From Halobacillus alkaliphilus (lineage in GTDB: Bacteria > Bacillota > Bacilli > Bacillales > Halobacillaceae): a DNA stretch of 64,000 nt. Both the position numbers and the translations under genes were made by a program. The notes below the pieces were generated by a model, which had not been told where the DNA came from, made no database searches, and saw nothing but the letters and a program-made list of their open reading frames with translations. Positions 53,768 through 62,658 of this stretch are shown in pieces; the first letter of the stretch is position 1, and each line of letters opens with the position of its first letter. Location of the stretch: assembly GCF_900113125.1 (NCBI RefSeq), contig NZ_FOOG01000009.1, positions 53,939 through 117,938 of the forward strand, in the 5' to 3' direction.

Positions 53768-53811
53768 AATAACTCAAATAAGAGGTGATTAAACCTCATA
53801 TTTGAGTTATT
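53768..53811 (+). terminator. Terminator after the NlpC/P60-SLH gene
   Basis: AATAACTCAAATA and AGAGGT pair with ACCTC and TATTTGAGTTATT; T-rich tail on both strands. Confidence 0.85.
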
Positions 53812-53868
53812 TTCATTTATTGAAAAAAATATACCAGGAGATAGTACAGCTAGATAAAACTGCATTCC

Positions 53869-54387
53869 TCACATATTAAACAAGTTCTTAAAAGTCTGAA
53901 CAGTTTCCTCCTGCTCCTCCCGTGAACTTTCCGGAGCTGTATCTTTAATGAGTTTATTCATTAAGTCACTGTAACGATTGAGGATCATTGTTTGCTGCAG
54001 GGCCATTTGTATATGTATATTACGAACATTTTCAGCTTTCATCCTTAAACCTGAATTGAAATTCTTATTGGCCATCGTTTCAGCGGAAGTTTTAAGTTCT
54101 ATTAAGATATTCTCTTGAGCCATTCCTATGGAATTTTGCTTACAGTTAAACGTAACAGGTTCCCACTTTTGTAAGTCACTGACCCCGATGGCTTCATTTT
54201 GAACTGGGTTCATAAGTGCAATCATAACTTTCACATGATTTTGCATGATCATATATTGCTCTGTTGCGACTTGTTTGATCTCTGGGTCTTGAATACTGCA
54301 AATAAATAACGCTAATTTATCCAATTCCGCTTTATGAACAGGTAAGTGCTCAGCCATTAAACTTAAGTCTATCATTTTTAAAATCAT
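53869..54387 (-). CDS. CotF-like putative spore coat protein
   Basis: 172 residues from the ATG at 54387 (AGGAGG 10 bases upstream). All-helical: an N-terminal pair of helices (SLMAEHLPVHKAELDKLALF, then DPEIKQVATEQYMIMQNHV) resembles the coat F (CotF) four-helix domain with its helix-break-DPE-helix pattern, and a second similar unit follows (about 90-150). Assignment is from pattern, without a catalytic motif. The organism is a sporeformer, so a coat role fits. Confidence 0.55.
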   Translation of the reverse strand: MILKMIDLSLMAEHLPVHKAELDKLALFICSIQDPEIKQVATEQYMIMQNHVKVMIALMNPVQNEAIGVSDLQKWEPVTFNCKQNSIGMAQENILIELKTSAETMANKNFNSGLRMKAENVRNIHIQMALQQTMILNRYSDLMNKLIKDTAPESSREEQEETVQTFKNLFNM

Positions 54388-54543
54388 AACAGCCATTCCT
54401 CCTTTCCTTTAATGTATTCCTTTGAATTGGAATAATGACCTAACAAGGAAACGGGATAACTGTAGGAAGTTATAAAGCACGATTTTTAAGAAAATCGATT
54501 TCAATAAAGACGATATTTTAAATTATGGTATAGGAGAGAATTT

Positions 54544-54790
54544 TTAGTTTTTAACTTTCAACATTTCATTAGCTTCTGTCATTTTCCCCATTTTATAATA
54601 ATCCCCTTTCAATTGGGCAATATACCTTGCCGTTTCATCCATTGATTCAATGTATGGTCAAAATTACCATCACCCTGGATCAGAAGGCTTTTCACGTCCA
54701 AAAAGAGGCCCCTATCCCGCTTGAGTAATGTGTTTAGCTTTTTTATTTCTGTTTTTAATTTTTCCTCTCTTTTGTCCCGTTTCTACCGTA
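54544..54790 (-). pseudogene. Remnant of an unidentified helical protein gene, frameshifted
   Basis: A minus-strand frame without a start codon reads EEKLKTEIKKLNTLLKRDRG and on to FDHTLNQW, then stops; from about 54650 a second frame continues DETARYIAQLKGDYYKMGKM to a TAA at 54544. The joined text is one plausible charged, coiled-coil-like protein end of about 75 residues. No start, so a decayed gene is likely. Family not recognised. Confidence 0.4.
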
Positions 54791-54876
54791 TAATAACTTC
54801 CCTCTGAAGCTAAACTAAACTCAATGATCAGCAATCCCTATGTTTTATTAAAATTCACATGTAAAGGGGGATAGTT

Positions 54877-55869
54877 ATGGAGCAGATCCTAAAAAAAATA
54901 TTCGTTGCCACCATATGTATTAGCTTTCTTACGGTTTTCAATTATGAGGGGACCGATGTTTTTGGAGCCGGCCTCCACCCTTCCACCACATTTAACAGTA
55001 ATAAAGAGAACTCACCCTATGATTACACGCTTGTCTGGATGTCAGACACCCAGTATTATTCAAAAAACTATCCCCACATATACAAAAGTATGGTCGATTG
55101 GATTGCTGCAAACAAAGATTATCTTAATATTCCTTATGTCTTTCACACCGGCGATGTCGTAAATGAATGGGATAATGAAGCACAGTGGCAGTATGCAGAT
55201 ACGTATATGAAAGTTTTAGAAAAAGTGAACATCCCTTATGGAATTCTTGCCGGTAACCATGACATCGACTTAAAAAGCAGCAATAAATACACACAGTTTT
55301 CTAAGTACTTTGGACAAACTCGTTTTGAAAAGCAGCCATCATACGGCGGATCATATAAAGATAATCAGGGTCATTTTGATCTAATCAGTGAGAATAGCGA
55401 TGATTATATTATGGTCTATATGGGGTGGGGAATTTCAAAGGACGAAATCGACTGGATAAACCGTGTATTAGCCAAGTACCCTGATCACATCGCTCTTCTC
55501 AGCTTTCACGATTATTTATTAGCTTCAGGAAAGCACAGCCCGATCGGAGAGGAAATCTTTAAGAAAGTCGTAGAACCCAATAAAAATGTTGTAGCCACTT
55601 TGAGCGGTCACTACTATGGCAGTGAAACACGCATTGAGGAACTTGACGATAATAAAGATGGTAAACCAGATCGGAAAGTGTATCAGATGATGACTAATTA
55701 TCAAAACGAGCCAGAAGGCGGACAAGGCTATATGCGATTATTAAAGGTTAAATCGAACGAAAACAAAATTTATGTAAAAACATACTCATCCTACCTTAAC
55801 TCCTATAAATACGCTACTCCCCAATCGAGCCCAGGAAAAGATGAAATTGTCATCGAGCTTCCTGATTGA
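54877..55869 (+). CDS. Secreted calcineurin-like metallophosphoesterase
   Basis: 330 residues with a signal sequence (about 1-30). Metallophosphoesterase motifs in order: SDTQYY near 56 (Asp-x-Gln in place of the usual Asp-x-His), GDVVNEW, GNHDID, SFHDY and GHYYGSE. The first-motif Gln is seen in a subgroup of extracellular members. Acts outside the membrane on phosphate esters such as nucleotides or phospholipid headgroups. RBS AAAGGGGG. Single gene. Confidence 0.87.
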   Translation: MEQILKKIFVATICISFLTVFNYEGTDVFGAGLHPSTTFNSNKENSPYDYTLVWMSDTQYYSKNYPHIYKSMVDWIAANKDYLNIPYVFHTGDVVNEWDNEAQWQYADTYMKVLEKVNIPYGILAGNHDIDLKSSNKYTQFSKYFGQTRFEKQPSYGGSYKDNQGHFDLISENSDDYIMVYMGWGISKDEIDWINRVLAKYPDHIALLSFHDYLLASGKHSPIGEEIFKKVVEPNKNVVATLSGHYYGSETRIEELDDNKDGKPDRKVYQMMTNYQNEPEGGQGYMRLLKVKSNENKIYVKTYSSYLNSYKYATPQSSPGKDEIVIELPD

Positions 55870-55927
55870 TGGAAAAGAGAAATCACTATACGAGCCCAGT
55901 TCCAAAAACAGTAGTGAAATGAAAAAT

Positions 55928-55965
55928 AAACCCCACCATAGTTCTGAGGAACTCTGGCAGGGTTA
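55928..55965 (+). terminator. Weak terminator-like hairpin
   Basis: AACCC, CCA and GTTC pair with GAAC, TGG and GGGTT around TGAG; no T-run directly follows. Confidence 0.45.
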
Positions 55966-56014
55966 CATAATTTTTAGCTGACTTCATAAAGTAGACCGCT
56001 TCCTTGATTTATTT

Positions 56015-56524
56015 CTACTTTTCATCAAAGTGGACGGTATCTTTTAATTTATTCTCTTCTTCTATTGAATTACTGCTCGCCATCTTTTTCACAAATTCCT
56101 TAACGGTCTTGACGTTCACGCCGGACTCCCAGTATTCAGCAACTTCGGGGGTCACTTTGACCAGAATAACATTCGGGTCATCAGCTGAAGCATTCAGCAC
56201 TTTTTCGACAATCTTATTCCAGTATTCTTTCTTCTTATCTTCATCCTGAACAAATTCAGCCGTACCGCTGATCGATACATAGGAACTTCCTGAATAGGCC
56301 AGGTTAACGGCAGGATTGCGGCCGATATCCCTATATTTATCTGTATCTTTTTCTGTAATGAACCAGAACTCTTCCTTATCCATTGCTACTTCCTGTGTAT
56401 GCATGGGCCGGGACATTAGTTTTCCCTCTGGGGATATCGTGGTCAGCATTGCCACTTTCTCATCTTTAATCAAATCTTTAATTTTCTTGAGGGCTTTCTG
56501 GTTTTCTGAATTTTGGTCAGCCAT
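56015..56524 (-). CDS. General-stress flavin/pyridoxamine-oxidase-fold protein (YdaG/GS26-like)
   Basis: 169 residues. Split beta-barrel of the PNPOx-like group: KVAMLTTISPEGKLMSRPM at about 23-41, FWFITEKDTDKYRDI and NPAVNLAYSG, then a helix and C-terminal YWESGVNVKTV. B. subtilis general stress protein 26 (YdaG) has the same order. Binds a flavin or F420-like cofactor in relatives; enzymatic role unknown. RBS AAAGGAGGG. Confidence 0.88.
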   Translation of the reverse strand: MADQNSENQKALKKIKDLIKDEKVAMLTTISPEGKLMSRPMHTQEVAMDKEEFWFITEKDTDKYRDIGRNPAVNLAYSGSSYVSISGTAEFVQDEDKKKEYWNKIVEKVLNASADDPNVILVKVTPEVAEYWESGVNVKTVKEFVKKMASSNSIEEENKLKDTVHFDEK

Positions 56525-56938
56525 TTACGCTTCCCTCCTTTTGATAATTAACCGTTGCTTCTCTCTTTTTCCATAAGCACAAACCAGTCTAACATTTATC
56601 ACGATTTCTTCTTTCTTTTCCCGGATAAATAGAAAGCTACACTTTTTAACAAGCATTAGTATATTCGACTTATTACTATTGATAAACGATTACTCAACAA
56701 AGGGCGCTGACTGAAAAGGATTCAAATCTTATGCAGAAAATCCCCCAAGAAAAAATCACACTACAAAAAGACGGCCTAATTAAACAGTTGACCGGTGAAC
56801 ATTCCAACATCTCGACAACCTCTTTGGATCGATAACCTTCATAATTCAGAATAATTAGATTAGCTTCGAGAAGAAGTATTCTCCCAAAAATACTGATGTC
56901 TACTTTGTAAATATGAATGAATCACATAGAAAAGTTGC
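56525..56938. other. Intergenic, with one doubtful 34-codon frame
   Basis: A frame from an ATG at 56731 to a TAA at 56833-56835 encodes a 34-residue peptide (ITLQKDGLIKQLTGEH in the middle) that faintly recalls the N-terminus of an IS256-type transposase. The ribosome binding site is poor and no inverted repeat is seen, so it is left unassigned. Confidence 0.3.
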
Positions 56939-58090
56939 TCATTCTTTTATTTTTAGTTTTCCTGAGGAAACGATGCTTGCTTTTACTTTTAAGTCTTTCA
57001 ACGTCTCAGGTTTCATCCAATCTTTATTTTCAAGACTGAGCTTTTTAAAAGCTTTGGGATCCGTTTTGTATATGTGATTTGTGAACTGATAGACATCAAT
57101 GTTTTTCTCTAAACCTGCCTGATAGGTGGTCGTTATTTGTTCTTTAATTTGTTGTTCGGCTTCTTTCATCAGTGTTTGATCATCTTTATGGAAGGGATTC
57201 TCAATGATTTCTCCTGTCAGTTCTACTTTCACAGAAACCGTCACCTCTTCACCTTGAACTTCAGGCTTAATATCAATTTTAGGGGTGGTAAAAACTATAG
57301 AGGCGTAATCATCTTCATTCTTATATAAGTAAAGAGGGATCCTTTCTGATTCTTTCTGCATCCACCGAACTCCTTGTATCTTTTCTACGGATAGACTGCC
57401 TTTGTATTTCCCTTTATCTACAAAAGCACTTCCTCCAAATTCAGGAATAGGATGAGGTTCATTACGTTTCGTCCACATATTTTCGTTGATGCCAAACTTA
57501 GGGATCTTTATGACTTTACCAGGTTCCTTTTGGTCAATTAAATAATTTCGCAAAGTAATAGGTGTAATGAGAGAATATTGCTTAAATACAGGGTAGGGAT
57601 TGTTGACTCTTGAATACCAGGGGGAAGTCCCTAAAATTGGTCCCCCTTGTGCTAGACGGGGGATTTCCTCATCGGTAGCATAAAGCATCACTTCACTTCT
57701 CGTCTCCGAATAACGGTTCAGAACATCCATCACTTCATCTAGAATTCCGTCCTTCTCCAATGCCCTGGTCGTGATGGTTAATTCTCCGATATGGGCCCAC
57801 GAGATGGGTTGTTGAGCAGTATAGTAGATATGATCAGTAGCACTATCGAAGGTTTGCCCCACTCCTTCTGCAACCCATATTGGTAATTCTTCCTTAGAAC
57901 TACCGCCTTCTTGTTTACCCACATTTTCAAAGTGAAGAAAACTCGTATAGACATAAAATTTTCCATCTTTATAATCTACACCTAAATCGGAAATATAGTT
58001 CACTTGCTCGACGTTTGTACTATCCCAGCAGCCTGTCAATAATATGAGAGAAAGTAAGACAAGTATCCATTTTCTGTACAATTTATTCAC
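56939..58090 (-). CDS. Ger(x)C-family germinant receptor lipoprotein
   Basis: 383 residues from a GTG at 58090. Lipobox LTGCW with Cys21, then the three-domain GerAC fold (YISDLGVDYKDGKFYVY near 32, a C-terminal helix-strand domain from about 285). C subunit of a GerA-type germinant receptor in the spore inner membrane. It overlaps the A-subunit gene by four bases and ends the operon. Confidence 0.93.
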   Translation of the reverse strand: MNKLYRKWILVLLSLILLTGCWDSTNVEQVNYISDLGVDYKDGKFYVYTSFLHFENVGKQEGGSSKEELPIWVAEGVGQTFDSATDHIYYTAQQPISWAHIGELTITTRALEKDGILDEVMDVLNRYSETRSEVMLYATDEEIPRLAQGGPILGTSPWYSRVNNPYPVFKQYSLITPITLRNYLIDQKEPGKVIKIPKFGINENMWTKRNEPHPIPEFGGSAFVDKGKYKGSLSVEKIQGVRWMQKESERIPLYLYKNEDDYASIVFTTPKIDIKPEVQGEEVTVSVKVELTGEIIENPFHKDDQTLMKEAEQQIKEQITTTYQAGLEKNIDVYQFTNHIYKTDPKAFKKLSLENKDWMKPETLKDLKVKASIVSSGKLKIKE

Positions 58091-59547
58091 TGCCCTTTTC
58101 TCGTAGTATCAATAGGGTCCAACATGTCTGGTCTCCGGTATTTATCATCAGACGAATTCCAAATGGAATCCTTCAAGTCTTTTGGTTTAAGCGGTGCGAA
58201 AGGTGCCAGGTACGGGACCCCAAACGATCGCATACTTGCTAAATAACCAACTACTGCAAATAGGCAAATGAAAAAACCGAACATTCCAAAGATGGATGTG
58301 AACAGTAAAATGACCAGGCGTAAGATACCTACAATGCCTGTTAATGATTGATTGATCAACGTGAAGGTAGCTACAAGAGCGACTGCGTTGACGACAAGAA
58401 TCCCAGGTGCTGTAAGGCCGGCAGCAATAGCGGCTTGGCCAATGATCAATCCACCCACAACTGACAAGATTTGTCCAATAACCATAGGTAAGCGAATGCC
58501 TGCTTCTCGAAATAATTCAAACAAAAATAACATCAAAAAACACTCTACAGGAGCAGAAAATGGAACACCGTCTCTCGACAGTGTTACGGTGGCTAATAGA
58601 GTAAATGGGAGTTGGTCAGGGTGATAAGAAATCAATGCTATCCAAAATGCAGGAACAAATAAAGCGATGAACAGCCCCACCAAACGTATAAATCTTTCAA
58701 AAAGAACAAAAATGGAAGAAACATTACTGTCCTCCGCTGTTTTTAACACGAAGAATAAATTAACAGGTGCGATTAAAGCTGTCGGCGTGCCATCAACCAA
58801 AATGGCAAACCGACCATGCATTAAACTTTCCACCACAAAGTCCGGCCTTCCTGTATAAACAAATAAAGGGAACAAAGGATGTTTGCGGTCTGCAATCAAT
58901 TCCTCAATTTGAAGGCTGCTCTCTACACCGTCAATATCGATATTTTTAAGTCTGGACTTAGCTTCTTCAACCATTTCCGGATTGGTTACATCCTCCAAAT
59001 AAAGCAATTCCACGATTGTTTTCGTTCGCTCACCTACAACAAAAGATACGACCTTTAAACTGGAAGTCCTTAGGCGTTTACGTATGAGAGCTGTATTCAT
59101 GACAATTTCTTCAACAAAGCCTTCTTTCGAACCTCTGATCGATACTTCTGTACTTGGTTCCTCTACATTTCTCTTGGGATGGTCAACGGATTCGATTTTC
59201 CATAATTGGGAGTCATCTTCATGTAGAATGACAGCCTTCCCTTTAAAAACAATGTTTACCATCTTTTCTTTCGTAATTGAAGTACCAAGCTCTGTTACAT
59301 TTGCTGGAAGAATTTCCTTCAGATCTGCTCTTTTTCTTGTGTTTTGCTGAATGGGGCGCAATACATAATGGAATAAAGCGGTCTGATCGTACAACCCTTT
59401 ACAATAAACCACAATTATTTTTCCAACAGAAGTTTCCGCTTGATGAAACTTGACATCTGCACAGCCGTCAAACAGCTCTCTCAAGGATTTTTCAGTAAAC
59501 GTGACAGCTTGTTCCGTATTTTCCTGTATCTTATTTTTCTTTTTCAA
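58087..59547 (-). CDS. GerA-family germinant receptor A subunit
   Basis: 486 residues from a TTG at 59547. Cytoplasmic N-terminal domain (about 1-240), then about five membrane helices in the C-terminal half, including VPFSAPVECFLMLFLFELFREAG, written here as ECFLMLFLFELFREAGIR. The family motif near PFPL-like LFPLFVYTGRPDFVVESL precedes the membrane part. It forms the ion-channel core of the receptor. It is the middle gene of the operon with 4-base overlaps on both sides. Confidence 0.93.
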   Translation of the reverse strand: MKKKNKIQENTEQAVTFTEKSLRELFDGCADVKFHQAETSVGKIIVVYCKGLYDQTALFHYVLRPIQQNTRKRADLKEILPANVTELGTSITKEKMVNIVFKGKAVILHEDDSQLWKIESVDHPKRNVEEPSTEVSIRGSKEGFVEEIVMNTALIRKRLRTSSLKVVSFVVGERTKTIVELLYLEDVTNPEMVEEAKSRLKNIDIDGVESSLQIEELIADRKHPLFPLFVYTGRPDFVVESLMHGRFAILVDGTPTALIAPVNLFFVLKTAEDSNVSSIFVLFERFIRLVGLFIALFVPAFWIALISYHPDQLPFTLLATVTLSRDGVPFSAPVECFLMLFLFELFREAGIRLPMVIGQILSVVGGLIIGQAAIAAGLTAPGILVVNAVALVATFTLINQSLTGIVGILRLVILLFTSIFGMFGFFICLFAVVGYLASMRSFGVPYLAPFAPLKPKDLKDSIWNSSDDKYRRPDMLDPIDTTRKGQ

Positions 59548-60626
59548 GATGTCCGCCTCCTATAAATCCATACTACGGCTCCGAGCAATAGGAACAGATA
59601 TACCCCCATTCCATAAACAAAACCGGGCAATACAAACTTTTTCAATAAATAATAGAATTGCATATCGGATAAAGGTGTATATAAACTAAGCACTAAAATA
59701 ACGGCATAACCTAACTGAATCCATCTTTTCGCCTTTACTTTTTTAATCGTAAAAAAAGAAGGAAGAAGGTATATGATAAGAGCTATTCTTATCACCGCAC
59801 CAGAGAGCCACTGATAGATTGTTAAGTAATCTACATGGGTAATATAAGAACCTATGGATACCATCCGCCATTGTTCGAATGCCGGATACCTCAGTTCAGC
59901 TCCATGCTCTGGTCCGAACATAGCGATAGCCCCGGTAATGGGGGATACAAACAGATTTAGAAGCAATGCTCCAAATATTAAATACTTCCAGAACGCCATT
60001 TTCTTTTTCACTTGATGTTGAATACACAAAATAATAATCAAGTCGATGGCACCGCTGCTTCCTACGATAAACCCCTTCCATACTGGCTCCCATCCTTCAG
60101 CCACCACAGGAAAAAGTAGAGAGTAGTCTTTATCCTGCAGGTTGGCAACCGCTACAAATATGCCCAATAGAACGACGAAAGGCAGCAGCACTCCAGCTGA
60201 AATTGCTAAAGTCTGCACCCCTTCTTTCAACATTAATAAAACGACAGCTAATGTTAGAACAGCTAAAAAGATTTTTGGGGTGCTCTGTAAATAAGATACT
60301 TTCGTCCACATAATCGTGTCGAAATACGTGATAAACCCACTTAGCAGTAAATAAGTCAGGAGAGGGATCATAAAGATCCACTTACCTGCTTTACCGAAAC
60401 CTTCTTCTAAATATTGAAGAAGAGGACGGTCTTTCGTCAGTTTATGAATGATGTAAATAATGAAAAGGACAACGAAAAAGGAAACCGAAGTCATTGATGC
60501 AGAAATCCATGCATCTCTTCTCGCCACATTCAAAATGGGCGGTGTCAAAATAACGTGATTATAAAAACCAGAAGACATCATGACTAAAAAGATCAATTGT
60601 ACATAACTAATTTGTCCAGCCCTCAT
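59544..60626 (-). CDS. GerB-type germinant permease subunit
   Basis: 360 residues, ten membrane helices, amino-acid-permease fold of the spore germination (GerAB) group. It starts RAGQISYVQLIFLVMMSSGF, the usual opening. This subunit binds the germinant in the spore membrane. It is first in the operon, giving the order B-A-C rather than the common A-B-C. The germinant is unknown. Confidence 0.92.
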   Translation of the reverse strand: MRAGQISYVQLIFLVMMSSGFYNHVILTPPILNVARRDAWISASMTSVSFFVVLFIIYIIHKLTKDRPLLQYLEEGFGKAGKWIFMIPLLTYLLLSGFITYFDTIMWTKVSYLQSTPKIFLAVLTLAVVLLMLKEGVQTLAISAGVLLPFVVLLGIFVAVANLQDKDYSLLFPVVAEGWEPVWKGFIVGSSGAIDLIIILCIQHQVKKKMAFWKYLIFGALLLNLFVSPITGAIAMFGPEHGAELRYPAFEQWRMVSIGSYITHVDYLTIYQWLSGAVIRIALIIYLLPSFFTIKKVKAKRWIQLGYAVILVLSLYTPLSDMQFYYLLKKFVLPGFVYGMGVYLFLLLGAVVWIYRRRTS

Positions 60627-60909
60627 ATTTGAAAGGATCCTTTACTTTTTTATTAGACTCTGTAAGAGTAAGGAAAAATATTCATAATATGGGGAATTAA
60701 TGATATAAAAAAAGAAAATCCCATAACTGTATGCTTGGGGAGTCGGGCTGTAGTGACAGTTGAAGAAAGTGATCACATGACATGACATGCATACTAAAAA
60801 AATAGTTTCTTCTGAGTAAAACTCCTTCCAAGTTCCCCCTCAAAAGGAACAACCTCTTTTATAAACTTTAAAATTTCTATTATTAGGCTTGAAATTAACT
60901 GAGTCTTCT

Positions 60910-60940
60910 GAAGCAATTGTCTCTGCTTCTTCGTTTTTTT
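60910..60940 (+). terminator. Terminator-like hairpin without an upstream gene
   Basis: GAAGCA (60910-60915) pairs with TGCTTC (60924-60929) and is followed by TTCG and seven T. Confidence 0.55.
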
Positions 60941-61144
60941 GTCACTAACCTTACCGAAGGAACTAGCTATGATAGCTCAACAGAACAGAAATCATACTTA
61001 AGAAGGTCTAACTCAATATAACAATCCTCCATTTAACTTTAGCTGCATAAGCTTAATCGTAACTCTGACCAAGTAAAGCACGCCGTATGAGGGAAAAAAC
61101 CAGTTCTATTTGCAACAAAAATAAGGCCTCCAAAGAGAGCCTTC

Positions 61145-61184
61145 AGCTTGTAGAAAAACCCCGCGTTTTTCTACAAGCTTTTTT
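61145..61184 (+). terminator. Strong orphan terminator
   Basis: AGCTTGTAGAAAAAC at 61145-61159 pairs perfectly with 61165-61179 around CCCGC, followed by five or six T on the plus strand. No gene on that strand ends upstream in the window gap. Confidence 0.85.
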
Positions 61185-61325
61185 GCGCTCCCGTGCAGCC
61201 AGTATGTTTATATAAAGTGGAAACACCTAAACGACCTTTACACTGCCAATCATGATTAAAGAATATTATTGAGAATGATTTATATACAAGAATACTGTGG
61301 TTATGACATTTGTAAAATTTTTCTT

Positions 61326-61376
61326 TACCTGGTGCCTGCCCCCGCTACAAAGCGTTAACGTGATGGGGACCAGGTA
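61326..61376. repeat. 51-bp palindromic intergenic element
   Basis: TACCTGGT (61326) and CCCC pair with GGGG and ACCAGGTA (61369-61376). The interior holds CGCT-ACAA-AGCG and the palindrome CGTTAACG. Elements with this GGGACAGG/CACC-type ends and CGTTAACGCTTTGTAGCG centre recur in Bacillaceae as I recall; copy number here is unknown. Confidence 0.6.
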
Positions 61377-61495
61377 CGATGATTTACGTCACCCGTTTTC
61401 TTTGAAATTTCAGCATTTGGCTCGGTTACAAACCTAAAATATTTCCATACAATAAGAAAAGAATTAAAGTCTACCGTTTAAAGGAATGATGATCA

Positions 61496-62044
61496 ATGGA
61501 GAGTTTTTTTAACGGGAAAATCTCAAAGAAAGACTTGGAAGCATTTGAAGTGATAGGTGATGGGAAAGATGGGGAAATCTACAAGGTAGCAGCTGACAAG
61601 GTTGTTAAGTACTTCTTTAAGGAAGAAACATATCAACGGGAGCTAGAAGCTATGAAAATAGGGCAGACTTCTGTCATTATGCCTCGTCTTTATGAATTTG
61701 GTAACAACTATATTGTCATGGAGTTTGTTCAAGGAATATCTCTTGCCCGTCATATGAAACGACACGGCCATATTGATGAAGAAATGACTAAACAAATTTT
61801 GTTCGTTTTAGAAGAATTCAAGAGATTAGGATTTACACGATGGGATACGGAGGTTCGACACATGTTATTAGATGAAAATGGCGGCTTCAAAGTAATTGAT
61901 CACAAGCGAGCGTTTACATCTGACTCACCTGTTCCAACAAAGCTATTAAAAGGAATGAAAAAATTTGGTTTAACAAGCGAGTTCTTGAAAAATGTAAAGA
62001 AGTTAAATCCTGAGCTCCATGATGCTTGGAACAAACACAAGTAG
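61496..62044 (+). CDS. Minimal serine/threonine kinase-like protein (YrzF-like)
   Basis: 182 residues. A compact kinase fold: glycine loop GDGKDGEIYKV near 22-32, Lys in DKVVKYFF near 39, hinge VMEFVQGISL, a catalytic-loop equivalent WDTEVRHMLLDE near 121 and KVIDHKRAF in place of the usual DFG strand. The catalytic Asp is kept but the usual metal-binding Asn reads His. Most of the C-lobe is missing, as in B. subtilis YrzF and RIO/lipopolysaccharide-kinase-like small proteins. Activity and target unknown. Confidence 0.72.
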   Translation: MESFFNGKISKKDLEAFEVIGDGKDGEIYKVAADKVVKYFFKEETYQRELEAMKIGQTSVIMPRLYEFGNNYIVMEFVQGISLARHMKRHGHIDEEMTKQILFVLEEFKRLGFTRWDTEVRHMLLDENGGFKVIDHKRAFTSDSPVPTKLLKGMKKFGLTSEFLKNVKKLNPELHDAWNKHK

Positions 62045-62204
62045 TTCCTCACTGATATATCATAGAATCAAGAGCGTTCTTTCCTATAATCAAGGAGAGA
62101 ATGTTTTTAAAAAGGTTTTAGTACAAGCCCCTGAAAGCAAAAAACGAATAGTACTCATATAAAAAGTACTATCTCTAAAAGGAATTTATTATTAATAATA
62201 ATGA

Positions 62205-62393
62205 TTAGACTTTTTTCACCGTTACTCTATCCAAGTGAGTGAACAAAATGTCACCTCTACCATTAGACCATACTAAATAGTAATCTTCAGCCTTTATAAA
62301 TGTTCCATCGCAGTCTATTTTTTTTGCTCCAGAAATAACTTTGATTTTATCACCAAGCTTAAATGATTTATTTAGCATATTAGAAAATCCCAT
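62205..62393 (-). CDS. Small Sm-like/CotB-N-like domain protein
   Basis: 62 residues from the ATG at 62393 (AAGGGAG upstream). After a short helix it is one beta-barrel-like unit: FKLGDKIKVISG, GTFIKAEDYYLVW and HLDRVTVKKV. The same unit occurs inside the protein at 62659-63360 and as a dead copy at 62540-62632. The strand-turn pattern recalls the N-terminal domain of spore coat protein CotB. Function unknown. Confidence 0.68.
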   Translation of the reverse strand: MGFSNMLNKSFKLGDKIKVISGAKKIDCDGTFIKAEDYYLVWSNGRGDILFTHLDRVTVKKV

Positions 62394-62489
62394 AATGCCT
62401 TCTCCCTTCTCTTTTACGCACAACCGTTTATATATTTATATAAAAAAATATGAAAATTGATAGGGCTACTACCTGCCAATTTCAATTTA

Positions 62490-62518
62490 AAAAAGACTGA
62501 ATAGTATCCAGTCTTTTT
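62490..62518. terminator. Bidirectional terminator
   Basis: AAAAAGACTG pairs perfectly with CAGTCTTTTT around nine bases; T-runs on both strands. Confidence 0.85.
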
Positions 62519-62539
62519 TTTGCGCATAAATAACGATAA

Positions 62540-62632
62540 CTAAACGTTACGAACAGTAAGATTATCAATGTTAGATGTGTTCATCTGGCCAATATCATCA
62601 GTCCATACAACGAAATTATCGCTTGCGTAAAC
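62540..62632 (-). pseudogene. Dead fragment of the adjacent Sm-like family
   Basis: A frame with no start (a stop stands just before it) reads 30 residues, YASDNFVVWTDDIGQMN and SNIDNLTVRNV, then TAG at 62540. It aligns without gaps to the last 30 residues of the 62205 protein (shared Ala, Asp, Val-Trp, Gly, Asp, Thr-Val, Val). It is therefore the 3' end of a third family member whose 5' part is lost. Confidence 0.55.
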
Positions 62633-62658
62633 TCATGAATCCTCTTCAATGTCTAGGT

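Larger units (their letters stand above)
60627..61495. other. 870-base divergent gap with orphan terminators and a palindromic element
   Basis: No protein gene is supported. It contains, on the plus strand, a terminator-like hairpin at 60910-60929 followed by TTCGTTTTTTT, a small hairpin AAGGC/GCCTT at 61123-61143, a perfect 15-bp terminator at 61145-61184 and an inverted repeat at 61326-61376. Two plus-strand terminators with no upstream gene suggest an unrecognised short RNA or a deleted gene. Confidence 0.5.

Noticed and set aside
56731..56835. 34-codon frame faintly like an IS256 transposase N-terminus
   Set aside because: Similarity is too short and no terminal inverted repeats or further transposase sequence are seen.
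60680..60710. Sigma-G-like promoter before the ger operon
   Set aside because: A TGAATA is present but the -10 match is poor and the spacing too long.
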